The notes beneath the pieces were generated by a model that was not told where the DNA came from, made no database searches, and saw only the letters and a list, made by a program, of their open reading frames with translations. The position numbers and the translations under genes are program-made. A stretch of DNA of 64,000 bases, from positions 226,271,634 through 226,335,633 of the forward strand of contig NC_134357.1 in NCBI RefSeq assembly GCF_048569485.1. Direction: 5' to 3'. How positions within the stretch are numbered: the stretch's first letter is position 1; every line of letters begins with the position of its first letter. Of this stretch, positions 10,207-21,338 are shown in pieces. This DNA is from Anomaloglossus baeobatrachus. Taxonomy: Eukaryota; Chordata; Amphibia; Anura; Aromobatidae.

Positions 10207-11400
10207 CTGCCTAGCCAGGGGTGGCAAGAAGCCCAGGATCAGGAGCCTGCAGTTCAGCTGGTCAAAATGATGATTGCCCAAGGCTGCTGCAGGATGAACC
10301 CCACGGCCCCCTCTGAAGCTCAGCGGTTGTGGAAAGAGAGGGACCATCTTTACCTGTACCAAGGGAAGCTGTATAGGGGATTAGTGAACCTGAAGACCCA
10401 TGAAAAAGTCCGCCAGCTGGTGGTGCCTCAGGCATGCATGCCCAAGGTCCTGCAGGCCTACCATGATGGCACAGGACACTTCGGCTGGAAGAAGATGGAG
10501 ATGCTGCTTAGGGAATGCTTTTATTGGAATGGAATGCGGGAGTCCGTGGAAGCCTGGTGCAGAGAGTGTGGTCCCTATACACTGAGAAGACGGGACGAAA
10601 CCAGTCAGAAGGCCCCGCTACAGCCAATTGTCACCCACCAGCCACTGGAGCTGGTCGCCCTGGACCATGTCAAGCTCACGCCCGCCGGGGCGGGTATACC
10701 TACGCCCTGACCATTGTAGACCACTACTCGAGGTTCATGGTGGTTGTCCCGGTTAAAGATTTGAAAGGCCGCACTGCAGCCAGAGCCTTCCAGACCTACT
10801 TTTGCCGATCGCATGGCTATCATGAGAAGGTGCTCACGGATCAGGGCCCAGCCTTCGAAGCAGAGGTGTTCCAGGAGTTCTGCCACTTGTACAGGTGCAA
10901 GAAGATCCGGACCACGCCTTACTGTGCCCAGACTAATGGGATGTGCGAGAAAATGAACCATCTGGTCCTTAACCAAATTGGGCAGCTTCTCCGGCCACAG
11001 GTTCCGTTCTTCCAGGGCTAGTGTCTTGAGGAGGTTGACATGTACAATAACATCCCCTGCAGATCCACCAAGAGCACGCCTGCATACCTGATGAGAGCCC
11101 GGCCGGGGCGGCTGCCAGTGGACCTGGAAATGGACATAGAAGTGCCGGAAACTCTTCCCCCCACTGCCAACTGGGATGCCAAGCGACAGACGCAGTACCG
11201 ATGGATCCAGGAGTATGTGGAAAGGAATCTGCGTCGGAATCGAGAAATGCAAGAGCAGCACTTCAACAAGCGGGCTCAGGCTGCCCGTTTTGGACCTGGG
11301 AATGTGGTGCTGAAGCGTAAAAGGAGAACGCACAAGCTCGACAACCAGTGAGAAAGGACCCCCTACGTCATACAGCCAACGGGATGGGAGAACGACAAGA
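10207..11400 (+). pseudogene. Gypsy integrase
   Basis: The region starts with a zinc-binding HHCC-like part (AYHDGTGHFGWKKME, then CRECGPY), followed by the catalytic core: LVALDHVKL, VDHYSRFMVVVPVKD, LTDQGPAFEAEVFQEF and TPYCAQTNGMCEK, the latter equal to the TPYHPQTNG motif of Ty3/gypsy integrases. A basic C-terminal part follows (FNKRAQAARFGPGNVV). It is open only in pieces. Fossil. Confidence 0.88.
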
Positions 11401-12670
11401 CCTACTTGATTAGCCGCGACCAGGGGAAAACTGTTTCTAGGGACCACCTGAAGAGATGCCCAGGTCCCCTGAGACTGATAGACGAGATCCCCGTGCTCAT
11501 GCCGAGCGTAGAAAAGAAGAAAGAGGTGATCCATTCAGTGATGGGTGACTTTCCAGCTGACTGGCCGATGCAGAATGGCGCAGTGATTGTTCCCGTGATA
11601 ATGTTCCCACAACCCGTGGAAAAAGTGGAATCAGAGACGCCCACCAGCGAGCCACCCGAGCAAGCGCCCAGGGATGCACCTACACCACGCCCCCGCAGGT
11701 CTCTACGCACCATACCTGACACCCGGGAAGAGGGATTGGTCATCCCCTCTCCCCCATTGCCTCCACCTGAAAGTATTGGGCCCAGAAGGTCCACATGCCC
11801 TAATCTAGGTCAGCCCCCGCTTAGATACAGGGAAACTGCCATCTAGGGGTGCGACATGTTAGTTATGTAAATAGATGTGTGAATGAATGTTAATCACCCG
11901 AGACTCTCACCTGATTCTGAAGAAGAATGTTAAAAGGTAGCGGTTCCCGGCTGCCATACTGCCTGTCCCCGTTGGGACTTTGTTGACTTTCCCGTTGTTT
12001 TAACCCCTATTTTATAGAGACAAGGCTGAGAACTAGCAGGCCACCCAAAAACATTATTGGGCCTTGTAAATAATCCCGGACCACCCTTTCAGGTCCTACA
12101 GTCTCCGGAGAGGCTGGTTGGAGGAAGGGCCTGCGGCAGAGTAGGCCGAGGTCCCGTCACCATGCAAACCGGTGACAACCCTCTGGGCCAGGGGTCCCCA
12201 GGACGTGGGGCCTCTGAGAGACTGCCGGGTATGGAACTTTGTACCTGGCCCATATGGGCAATACCCGGACCTGAACCTGATTCCTGGACTGGGGAAAAGG
12301 AGTGCTGACCTATTTTTTGAGGCAGCATCAAGGTTTAGGTTTGCTTGGGTGGGCAAAATGGAAAGGACCCGGTCCCGTCCCGTTCCCGGTTAATAAAAAT
12401 GTTGGTAACGTTTAAGCAAAATGCTTCCCGTAAAGCTTGCTATTATTACCATCTTTTCAGTTAGCCATTAAAAGGTATCAACTACTGAGGACTCAGTTCT
12501 TTTAAACAAACTTTTTTTTATCCCGTAAGGGATGAACCCAAAAGCTTTTGTAAGTGTAAATATGTTGGTACACTTGTATACATGTTCTCTTTTATCTTTT
12601 TCAGTTACAACAAAAATAAACAGTGGTGGTTGGACAGCCCATGGACGGTCTGTAGTTAACCAAGGGGATG
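11401..12670 (+). other. Gypsy 3' internal region
   Basis: Downstream of integrase is a Pro/Thr-rich open stretch (11406-11846, probably the pol C-terminus), then about 800 bases of non-coding sequence up to a purine-rich AAGGGGATG directly before the 3' LTR, in the place of the polypurine tract. No env motifs were seen. Confidence 0.6.
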
Positions 12671-13884
12671 TGTGACGCCCTGGACTAGCCAGGTAGTCAC
12701 AGTTAGCGCCCCGCACAACACCTGTCCCTTAAAATAGTGTCATCACCCAACCATTAAACTCTAGTTACCCCTCTCTGAGCTTGATGGACACACCCGGGGG
12801 CAGAGCCAGGCGGTTGACCACGCCCACCGAGGGGTTCAGAGGGCCAGAGGTGGGAGAACAGTCGGATCAGATCAGTTTGGAGTGCAGTAGAGATCAGTTT
12901 TAGAAGGGGAGTAGAGTGGAAGCAGGCCTGGGTAGCAGGTCTGCAGCAATCTGACAGGTGCCGGGGTAGGAGCCCTGGTACCCCTGGCTAGGAGGCAAGC
13001 AGTGGCCTCAGCCTGCAGGAGCAGGGAAGACGGCTCGGTGAAACCGTGGTGGACCGGGACAGGGTAGTGGCCCGCCGGTACCAACCCGGGGAACCGAATC
13101 GGAAACCGGAGCACAAAGGGGGGTACTCAGACCCTAAAACGAGGTCCAGAAGCCACTGGACCGAGTTAATTAACTGCGGTCTGGACTATAGATCCTTTCC
13201 TACCCAATCAGTTAATTAACTGCGGTCTGGACTATAGATCCTTTCCCACCCAATCAAAGTCCCAACTGAAGACAACAGCCCAACGAGGGGGATAGAAAGC
13301 CACCGCACAGGCAGAAGAGATCGCACGGGCCAGCGTCTGCGGACAAAAAGGCTCTCCCGACATACACAAAGCCGGGGAGCGGACTCCCATCGCTGAAGGG
13401 CAGGCAGTCCACAGCTACACTACACGGTGCAGGAAAAAGGCAGAGACCACCAACCGGGTGGGGGACCAGACGCAGCCGGCTGCGGGCACCGACCACTATC
13501 AACTTGGCTTACCAGAGACTTGTGTGTGTTTCTAATCGTGAGTATGACAGTGCGCTCCGGCCTCGCACCTCCCTGCACCGCCCAACCAAACTACAACTCC
13601 CAACGGGTCCCGGGGCCACCATCCCTGCCCATGGAGGGGTTAACAACTTGCTGCATAACATCTCCCCCGGGTGTCCCACAATAGCAGCGGTGGTATCCAC
13701 CTTCACCACAACCCGTAGGTGGCGTCATGAACTCAAACACGGCTCCGGCCGTACACCTATGTCCCCAGCCCCCCCTTTCAGATCGAAGTGGACCACGGGG
13801 CCCCCGAGTTCGGAGACGCTCGAGCCACCCACCAGCGAGCCCGGATCCGAGCGGCTCGGTCGTAGCTGAGCCCGGGGCGGTACA
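12671..13884 (+). repeat. 3' LTR of gypsy element
   Basis: It matches the 5' LTR from TGTGACGCCCTGGACTAGCC to GCGGTACA. One short internal segment differs in structure: 32 bases at 3833-3864 of the 5' LTR appear here in reverse complement, and twice (13175-13206 and 13221-13252). Confidence 0.9.
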
Positions 13885-14480
13885 CCAGCACGAGGGAGGC
13901 AGTGCCAGTACGGGGAAACATGGCCAGCACAGGGGAGACAGTGCCAACACGGGGGAAACATGGCCAGCACGGGGGAGACAGAGCCAGCACGGGGGAGACA
14001 ATGCCAGTACGGGGGAAACATGGCCAGCACAGGGGAGACAGTGTCAGCACAGGGGAGACACTGCCAGCACTGGGGAGACAGTGCCAGCACGGGGGAGATA
14101 GTACCAGCACGGGGGAAACATGGCAAGGATGGGGGGAAACATGCATGCCAGGATGAGGAAAACATACATGCCAGGATGGGGGAAACATGCATGCCAGGAT
14201 GGGGAAAACATGCATGGCAGGATGGGAAAAACATGCATGGCAGGATGGGAAAAACATGCATAGCAGGATGGGGAAAACATGCATGCCAGGAGGGGGGAAA
14301 CATGCATAGAAGGATGGGGAAAACATGCATAGCAGGATGGGGAAAACATGCATGGCAGGATGGGGGAAACATGCATAGCAGGATGGGGAAAACATGCCAG
14401 GATAGGGTTCATTTACCGGGAAGGGGAACATGTTGGGGTGAGGAACATTTACCAGAAAGGGAAACATGCAAGTAAGGGGG
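13885..14480. repeat. Minisatellite (GGGGGAGACAGTGCCAGCAC-type)
   Basis: Tandem units of about 18 to 30 bases: first GGGGGAGACAGTGCCAGCAC forms (13895-14120), then CAGGATGGGGAAAACATGCA forms (14120-14400), ending in CATTTACCAGGATGGGG forms. Open frames across it come from the repeat. It lies between the gypsy 3' LTR and a reversed LTR fragment. Confidence 0.85.
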
Positions 14481-14499
14481 ACATTTACCAGGATGGGGG

Positions 14500-14694
14500 T
14501 ACATTTACCTGGATGGGGCTATCCGAACTCCTCGGAGGGCATGGCCAACCGCCTGGCTCTGCCCCCGGGTGTGAACGTCAAGGCCTGAGAGGGGGGCCTC
14601 AGGGTTTTTTAGGTTGGCTGGTGATACCTTTTTAGGGGCTGGGGTTTGTGCAGGGGGTCTACCTGTGACTACCTGGCTAGTCCAGGGCGTCACA
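14500..14694 (-). repeat. Reversed LTR fragment
   Basis: Read on the minus strand from 14694, it starts TGTGACGCCCTGGACTAGCC and follows the first part of the gypsy LTR (Pro-rich GC text, CCCGGGGGCAGAGCCAGGCGG block), then is lost into the minisatellite. It is therefore the 5' part of another LTR of the same family in opposite orientation, directly abutting the LINE. Confidence 0.75.
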
Positions 14695-15419
14695 TTCACA
14701 TATTGCTTCTTCAGGAAACACACTTCAAACTGGGTCACGTCCCAAATCTGAGAGATTGCAACTACGTGATGTGGTTCCACAGCGCCAACACAGAATCTCG
14801 GTCTAGGGTGGTGATGCTGGCCATACATAGAAGCTTGCCACACTCTTTATTGACACAAAAAAAAGATACAGAGGGTAGATATGTCCTTGCTAAGCTCCGG
14901 ATATCTGATACAGTGTATACAGTTGCAGTGTGGTATGCTTCTAATGTGGGGCAGGTACAGGCATGCAGGGCTTTTCTGCAGGTACTATCTGAGTTTGTGG
15001 AGGGAATAGTGATGTTGGGGGGTGAATTTAACCTGTCTTTGAGTCCCTTGGTAGACACATCAACTGTGACGAGTGCTGTCCCTCTGAAGCGACTGACCTC
15101 TCTGAAGCGGGATATACATCAGATGAAATTGACTGATGTGTGGCATGGTATGCACCCTACGGGTAGAGATTATACCTTCTACTCCAGCCCTCATGACTCA
15201 TATAGCCGCATAGATCTATTTTTAGTTAATCACTGCATTTTAGCTTGGCGACCAAACTCTACAATTGGTGGCTTTGTGTGGTCCGACCATGCCCCTATCT
15301 TTTTGGTTTTTTCTCCCCCAGATGGTCGGAGATGGGAGTGGACATTGAGGCTCAGTGATAATTTTCTTAAAGATTTAATCTGCATGAATAATATTAGAGA
15401 CTCTGTCGGGGCCTTCATG
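14695..15419 (+). pseudogene. L1/Tx1-type LINE ORF2, endonuclease domain
   Basis: The frame opens with ILLLQETHF, the first conserved block of APE-type LINE endonucleases, and continues through GGEFNLSL (GGDFN-like block), GRDYTFYSSPHDSYSRIDLFLV (the S-RIDYFL block, about 15160-15225) and VWSDHAPIFLV (SDHAPI block). These are the endonuclease catalytic blocks of L1/Tx1 ORF2. The first codons of ORF2 are missing, lost at the junction with the reversed LTR fragment. The domain is cut after GAFM by a solo LTR and resumes at 16587. Confidence 0.88.
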
Positions 15420-16582
15420 TGTGACGCTCCTGAACTAGTCAGGGTATCACATGGTACTGCTCACATGGTCTTTCTCTTCTGGTGCAGGACTCAACCCCCC
15501 ATTGTTCTGGGATCCTAACCTTTGGTATTGCTCCATCAGCATTCAAATCCAAGTCACACCTCACACCACACCCTGTCAGGCACACCAGTGGGTGTCTAGC
15601 TGGAACAGGGCCACTCGCTTAGGGGTCAGACAGACTGGTGGGAGGGAGGTAGTTAGCAAGAGGAAGAGAGTTGAGTAGTAGCTCCCAAAGAGTGAGAAGC
15701 TGGGAGTTGGAGCTCCCTGGGACTTTGGCTAGGTCATGGACGGTGGTCTGGGACCGAAGGAGTCGGAGACCCGGTCGCAGGGTATTGGAGAAAGGTGCTA
15801 GGCTTAGTTTTGGGGAATGGTCAGCACCGGAGTACCTAGTAGCCGAACCGGTCATGAGCACAGCGGGGTACTGGACCCTAGATCAGGGAGTAGCTTCATG
15901 CAAGCTGATAATTAACCTGTGGAGGATAGTCTCTTTATGAACTTTCCCCAAGAGCTCAGAGATCGAAGGCATCAACACAAAGAGAGGATAGGGCTTTCCA
16001 GCTTATGCGGCCCACTAAAATCCCAAGTGTCAGCCATCGAGAGCACAGCTTCCCTACTTAACAGTGGGAAGCGGGACCCCAACAGCTTCAAGCAGAGGGG
16101 TCACTCAGAACATCTAAAATACAGTGCATGGACGCAAGGTACAGACTATCGGCAATACCAATGGGAGCGGACTCCCGGACGAGCTCTCCTGAAGTGGCAG
16201 CGGCACCCAGAGACTCGGTTTACTTCTGTGTCAGAGTCTGCTTTGTGGTCGCATCACTATCAACACGGCCTAAGTGAGTACGCTGTCCTCCCCTGCTTCC
16301 AATGTGCATCATGCTCCCCTACACCTCTATCATCCAGAGTCCCGGGGCCTCCCCTACCTGTGGAGGGAACATCATCTGGCTGCCCCGCTCCATCTCCCCC
16401 GGGTACTCCCATCGGCAGCGGCGGTACTCCCTTTACCGTGAACCATGAGTGGCGTCACAAACTCTTATCCCCTGAAAATACCCCCCTTTGCATTTGAAGT
16501 GGCCGTGAGCCCTGGTTCCGGAGACCCTCGAGCAACAGCAACCCCCGGATCCGAGCTATTCGAACGCTGCAGGGGTGGCACA
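15420..16582 (+). mobile_element. Solo LTR inside LINE ORF2
   Basis: It starts TGTGACGCTCCTGAACTAG and ends GGTGGCACA, with the shared family landmarks (CCTGTGGAGGG, GTGGCGTCACAAAC) near its 3' end. It is flanked by the 4-base target duplication CATG (15416-15419 and 16583-16586). The LINE text continues without loss across one copy. It diverges from the gypsy LTRs at 3329, so it belongs to a related subfamily. Confidence 0.88.
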
Positions 16583-16586
16583 CATG

Positions 16587-18232
16587 TCTACTCACGAATC
16601 AGATCCCACTTCGTTGCCTCTGCTGTGGGAGGCCTTCAAATGTTTGATCAGAGAGGTGCTGATAAAGCATGGGGCAACGTATCAAGAAAATGAAGACCAC
16701 CCAAATGAAAGAGCTGTTAGACCAGATATATAAGCTAGAAACAGCACATAAAAGTATAAGCTAGAAACAGCACATAAAAGTAGTCAAACGATGGAGACGA
16801 TGGCGGAACTAACAAAATGTAGGGAGGAACTTAGGACCCTTTTGAATGAAAAATATCTTCAGTACTGTAATCATTATAAGCATTTTATTTACCAGCATTC
16901 TAACAAATGTGGTAGGTATTTGTCCCGTCTCATACATCCTCGTAATAACACAACGTTCATTTCCTGTTTGAAGTGGCGGGGAGGAGGGAAGTGAGCAGCC
17001 CAACAGAATTCTTAGAAGAGCTGAGGGGGTTCTACTTTGATCTTTATAATATCCGAGGGAGGTTCTCTTATATGGAGCCACAGACTCTGACTGAATGCAT
17101 TGAGGGATATATGGTGGACACAGCCTTACCAACTCTGGAAAATGAGGATGTTCAACAATTAGAAGGCCGGTTTACAGAGGAGGAAGTGGGTGACGTCATT
17201 AAGAGTACCCTGGCTGTGAAAAGTCCAGGCCCAGACGGCTTTGCTCCTAAATTTTATAAAACTTTTCAAGAGTTACTTACCCCATTTCTCACAAAAGTTT
17301 TTAATGCAATTTCAGAGACAACCCCTTTTGAGGCTCAGTCATTGGAGGCTCATATTCCGGTTCTCCCAAAACCCGGCAAAGACCCTACTATGGTGTCTAA
17401 TTATAGACCAATAATACTACTCAATATTGACATAAAGTTATTTTCCAAAGTTCTTGCCAATAGGCTGGCCCCCCTCCTCCCCTCTATTAACGATGTGGAC
17501 CAAGTGGGGTTTATACAAGGTAGGGAAGCGCGGGATGTTAACAAAACTTTGCTGCTCATAGCGTACGCCAAAACTGTGTCTCAGCCGCTCGGCCTGCTAT
17601 CTTTGGACACAGAAAAAGCATTTGACCGTGTACATTGGGACTTCCTGAGGGCGGCCTTAAAACAGATAGGAGTGGGTCTTATTTCTTTAATAAAATCCTG
17701 GCCTTATACACTGCCCATCGGCCCGTATTAAGGCAAATAGCTCCTTATCACAACCTATTAAAATTTGAAATGGAACGAGGCAGGGCTGCCCTCTCTCCCC
17801 ACTGTTGTATGTAATAACGATGGAACAGCTCACTATCGCGATCAGGAGAAGTCCCAGTGTATATGGTAAGCGCATAGGTGAAAGGTCATATAAGGCACTG
17901 TTATATATTAATAAATCATCAGCATATGTCTCCCAACCGCATATCACATTTCCCTCCTTGATGGCAGAGTTTGAGCGGTTCGGGGACTTGAGCAACTTCA
18001 GAGTCAATCATTCTAAATAGGAAGCTTTAAATATTGCTCTGCAGTCCCAGGAGGTGTTTTTGGCCAAAAGTAACTTTCCCTTTAAATGGCAACCCAAGGC
18101 AATAAAGTATTTAGGAATAAATGTCACTGCTGATCTGGGATCCCTTTATTCTATGAATTACCACACACTTCTGACACGAACAGTCAAAGATCATTTGTCA
18201 TATCATAAAAAACCCATATCCTGGCTGGATGT
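16587..18232 (+). pseudogene. L1/Tx1-type LINE ORF2, reverse transcriptase part
   Basis: After the solo LTR the frame gives the linker, then RT blocks in the 16973-17731 stretch: SPGPDGFAPKFYKTF, IPVLPKPGKDPTMVSNYRPI, LLNIDIKLFSKVLANRL, DQVGFIQGREARD and LSLDTEKAFDRVHWDF, all characteristic of L1/Tx1 RTs. Frame breaks follow near 17680-17830. The palm C motif expected near 17904 (YADD) is present only in reverse complement. The text continues to the hAT insertion after SWLDV and resumes at 38125. Confidence 0.88.
17904..17926 (+). other. 23-base micro-inversion over RT YADD motif
   Basis: The frame on either side reads SYKALL before and VSQPHITF after, as in L1/Tx1 RTs, but the middle reads YINKSSAY instead of YADDLLIY. 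The reverse complement of exactly 17904-17926 restores YADDLLIY in the same frame, with no base gained or lost. The inverted block begins TAT and ends ATA. Confidence 0.85.
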
Positions 18233-18240
18233 ATAAATAC

Positions 18241-19631
18241 TAGGGATGAGCAAATGTATTCGACACTAGTCGGTACCGACGGATAATGGTGTATTCGAGG
18301 TATTCCATAGCCGACGAATAAAACTGTATCCACTCCGATACTTTCATGTTCGTTTCTGACTTCCTGGCGCCTGTTTTCCAGCCAATGAATGCTTGTCCTC
18401 ACAGTACCGCCGCTGCCATCTTTGTTATGGTGTTACTGTAATTGGCTTGGCCGCACAGCATCATAAGGGCTAAATAAGCCAGCGGCCATTTTTTGAACAC
18501 GCAGTGATGGGGAGCTGGCGGTGCAGATAGACTGTACTGTGTGCGGGAGAGCCGTTCATAGATCTAACTAATAAATAGTCCTTGTAAAGGCTGAATACAG
18601 TGTATAAATCGTAGAACTAGCTATAGGGACAGTGCAGTGCGTTGTATGAGATAGCGTTCCTGTAGCAAAATCCTAAATAGTCTTTGTAAGGACTGAAGCC
18701 AGTACTTAGTAGCTGACAGCAGCTGCATAAAATCGCCAGGATGCAAAACAGTGAATGCAGTGACAGTGCAGTGCTTTGTTAGGTGAGAGCGATCCATCTT
18801 TAAAAAAAAAAAAAAAAAAAAAATCCTCTTATTAGTGCTGCATATGGTCTGTTAGTGCAGTACCTGATATAGGGAGAGCTTTTTGACAGGCAGTGAGAGA
18901 TTTAAAGCTGCCCTGACATCTGCTACTAATAATCAACAATCCCAGCACGTCTACATCCCTTTCTTCTACTAGGAATTCCTAAAAAATGTCACAAAATTGA
19001 CAAAACCATCTCAATTCATACCAGCACAGTTGCGTCCTTGTGTTGGCTTCATAGCGTACATAAACTCCATAGTACCCTACTGCTAAAAAAAATAGAGTAA
19101 GTTTAAAAAAAAACAAAAAAATTTGCTGTCACGGCCTGTAGTTCTGCCTGAAGCCAAATACCATAATATATTGCATCCTGGTTGTGGCTTCATATCTTAC
19201 AGAACCTACATTCTTGCCTGCTGCTAGTAAAACACAGCGTCAGTGTTACCAAATTTTTAATTAATACTCGGTGTCAGTGCCTCTACTTCTGCCTGAAGCC
19301 AAATACTGTTATAGCACCAAGCTAGCATCTTTGTGGTGGCGTCTTCATATCTTATAGAACCTATAATGTCCTGCTCGTACAAAAATACAGTCTGAGTTGC
19401 AAAAACCAATACTGAAATAAAAGTGGTGTCAAACCCTGTTTTCTTTTGGGGCTGAAAGACATTCACATCTTTGTCGACTCCTCCAAGTGGTACTTTGTCC
19501 AATAAAGGTACCTTGCAATTTTTAGACTTACAGAAACTGCTATCGTGGGAAACTATAAACACAAGTTTAACAACCCGGTATCAGTGTTGTTCCACTGCCT
19601 GTACAAAAGATCACGTTACAGTGTTCACCTT
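18241..19631 (+). other. hAT 5' non-coding region
   Basis: This is the left end and long leader of the hAT element. The terminal 100 bases are rich in TATTCG words (TATTCGACACTAG, GTATTCGAGG) that recur in mirrored form at the right end. The rest is AT-rich, with poly-A/T runs near 18800 and 19085. I see no gene in it. Confidence 0.6.
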
Positions 19632-19913
19632 CAAATAATCAAACCAAGAAAATGGTAAAAAGAGGTGGTAAGGGCCGTAGACGAGGTGGTAGTGACAGTG
19701 GTGGTCGCCCAAGCAGTGTGACCGAGCTAAAAAAAAGGTTCCTGCTTTATCTACCTCTGCCTTCCTATCCCAATTTTCTTGTTCACGTGGGAAACCACTC
19801 TTGCGCCCTGAACAATGCGAACAGCTAATGAGTTGGCTAGCAGAAAATGCCTCCAGTGGTTTGTCGAGTAGCAAATCCCAAAGGTCCACACAGACAGACT
19901 TGAGTAGCCCAGA
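19632..19913 (+). pseudogene. hAT transposase, N-terminal part
   Basis: An ATG at 19632 opens a basic MVKRGGKGRRRGGSDSG start. The frame then breaks (a shift near 19790) and continues as LRPEQCEQLMSWLAENASSG and TQTDLSSP. This N-terminus leads in frame across the 14-base duplication TTGAGTAGCCCAGA into SSPEDDPSNPQ at 31900, which shows that the gene was whole before the Penelope-like element entered. Confidence 0.7.
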
Positions 19914-21240
19914 TAGCACTACAGAATACCAAAGTATTAGGCTAAAATATTTTATTGTACAAAAAAATTACATTACAAAATATTTTTTAACATTAAAATA
20001 CAAATACAAAAGCTACTTTACAAAGAGGGTGGTAATTTATTAGCATAATGTAAACCATCGATAAAGAATTTGTTTTCAATGGTAAAGAATATTTATATTT
20101 ATAGATATATGCAGTCCAAAAAATAAATATATATGAAGGGTTAATTAGATATGCAGTGCAATGAAATCTAATGCAAGAACTATAGATGCTCAAAGTGCAT
20201 AGTGCAAAAGCAGTAGATATATATTAGTTTAAATAAAAGTGCATAGTGCCAAGGTAAACAATTAGGACTGCATAACTTACATGACAATTACTCCCACCAG
20301 ATCTGGTCACCTCAACATATGTTTCAAAATAGAATCTTCCTGAGGAGGTGTGGTTTCAAGTAACACAAGTCAGGTTTATATATGGCACAAAGCCAATCAA
20401 AAACAAAAGATCCTGTCACATGTCCATTTAATTGGCTATACTAGCCTACAATGATTTTTGGGTCAATGCCTCTGAGAAATCTTCACCAGTGATTACAGGC
20501 ACCTGAAGACCTGACATATGGAACGCAGACGTCACATACAGGGGGCTGTACTTTGCTCTCATGTGAGTGTCTGAGCGGCGCATGCGCATCGCGCCGTGCT
20601 CTGTATGTGGAAGTGCCATGCTTCGGGTAGCGGGAGAGCAGCGTCTCTCGTCGCCTAGTGACCAAGCAGATGTGCCTCACCTTATTTGCCGTAGCATAAG
20701 CACTTCACAGAGGACTGTATCAATGGAATGCGCACATACTCAAGGAGATTGCAATATTATATCGCCAGATAGTGATTATAAGGTTGAAATATGGTGAAAT
20801 ACCTAATAGTTTATAAGGTGTGTACAGATATAATTAGATAATGTGAAACCCATTAAACACATTACATAGATTACAGACATAATACATAGTGAAATAGTAT
20901 GCATATTTTATAGGGAAACAGTAACACATACATAGTAAAAAATAACTAAAAAATAATAATTTATTTATAAAAATAAATACTATGTATGTATTACTATTTT
21001 TTAGTTATTTTTTACTAATAAATGCTGAAAACAAAAAAGTGAATAAAAGTGAGAACATAAAAAGAAAAGGGAAAAAATAAAATAAAAAATAAAAAAGTGA
21101 GTACTGGCGGTACAGATATCTTCAGATGAATATCTGTCTGTCAGGAATTCAGATGAATATCTAGCTGTCAGGAAAATTCTTCAGAAAATCAATAATTTCC
21201 GACATGTAGCAGAATAATCTACAATGTGGATGATGGTGCA
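19914..21240 (-). repeat. Left inverted arm of Penelope-like element
   Basis: It starts TAGCACTACAGAATACC and is the reverse complement of the right arm, which ends GGTATTCTGTAGTGCTA. Matching landmarks are ATGTCCATTTAATTGGC, CACCAGATCTGGTCACCTC and ATGAATATCTGTCTGTCAGG. No insertions interrupt this arm. Confidence 0.85.
20308..20351 (-). ncRNA. Hammerhead-like motif, degenerate (left arm)
   Basis: On the minus strand CACCTC is followed by CTCAGGA, a short hairpin region, GAAA, CATAT, GTT and GAGGTG. CACCTC and GAGGTG can pair as stem I. The layout is that of a hammerhead ribozyme (CTGANGA, stem II, GAAA, stem III, NUH), but the first core box has C where G5 is needed, so this copy is unlikely to cut. 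Confidence 0.4.
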
Positions 21241-21338
21241 GTGAACCAGCCTAAGGTAATTAATTTATCTAACCACCAACTTTCAGATACTCAAAAAAGG
21301 GTGTTACAGAAGGGTCTAATTTTCTCTCCATCCTCTTA
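21241..21338 (+). pseudogene. Penelope-like RT, N-terminal start
   Basis: The frame KVINLSNHQLSDTQKRVLQK followed by GLIFSP matches the conserved N-terminal block of Penelope-like RT proteins (VNLS...L...E...L.KGL.F.P). It is cut by a MITE at 21339. Confidence 0.65.

Larger units (their letters stand above)
3329..13884 (+). mobile_element. Ty3/gypsy LTR retrotransposon, broken
   Basis: Two direct LTRs (3329-4493 and 12671-13884), both starting TGTGACGCCCTGG and ending with ACA, bracket gag and pol remains in the order gag, zinc knuckle, protease region, RT, RNase H, integrase. Integrase after RNase H is the Ty3/gypsy order. There is no env. The element is broken many times (more than ten interruptions) and contains two younger insertions: a minisatellite-rich element (7445-8897) and a reverse solo LTR (9384-10206). 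The LTRs differ visibly by eye, so the insertion is not recent. No clear target duplication was found at the outer ends. Confidence 0.9.

Noticed and set aside
14646-15518. 290-codon frame as a host gene
   Set aside because: The first part is LINE endonuclease and the last part is solo LTR sequence; not a host protein.
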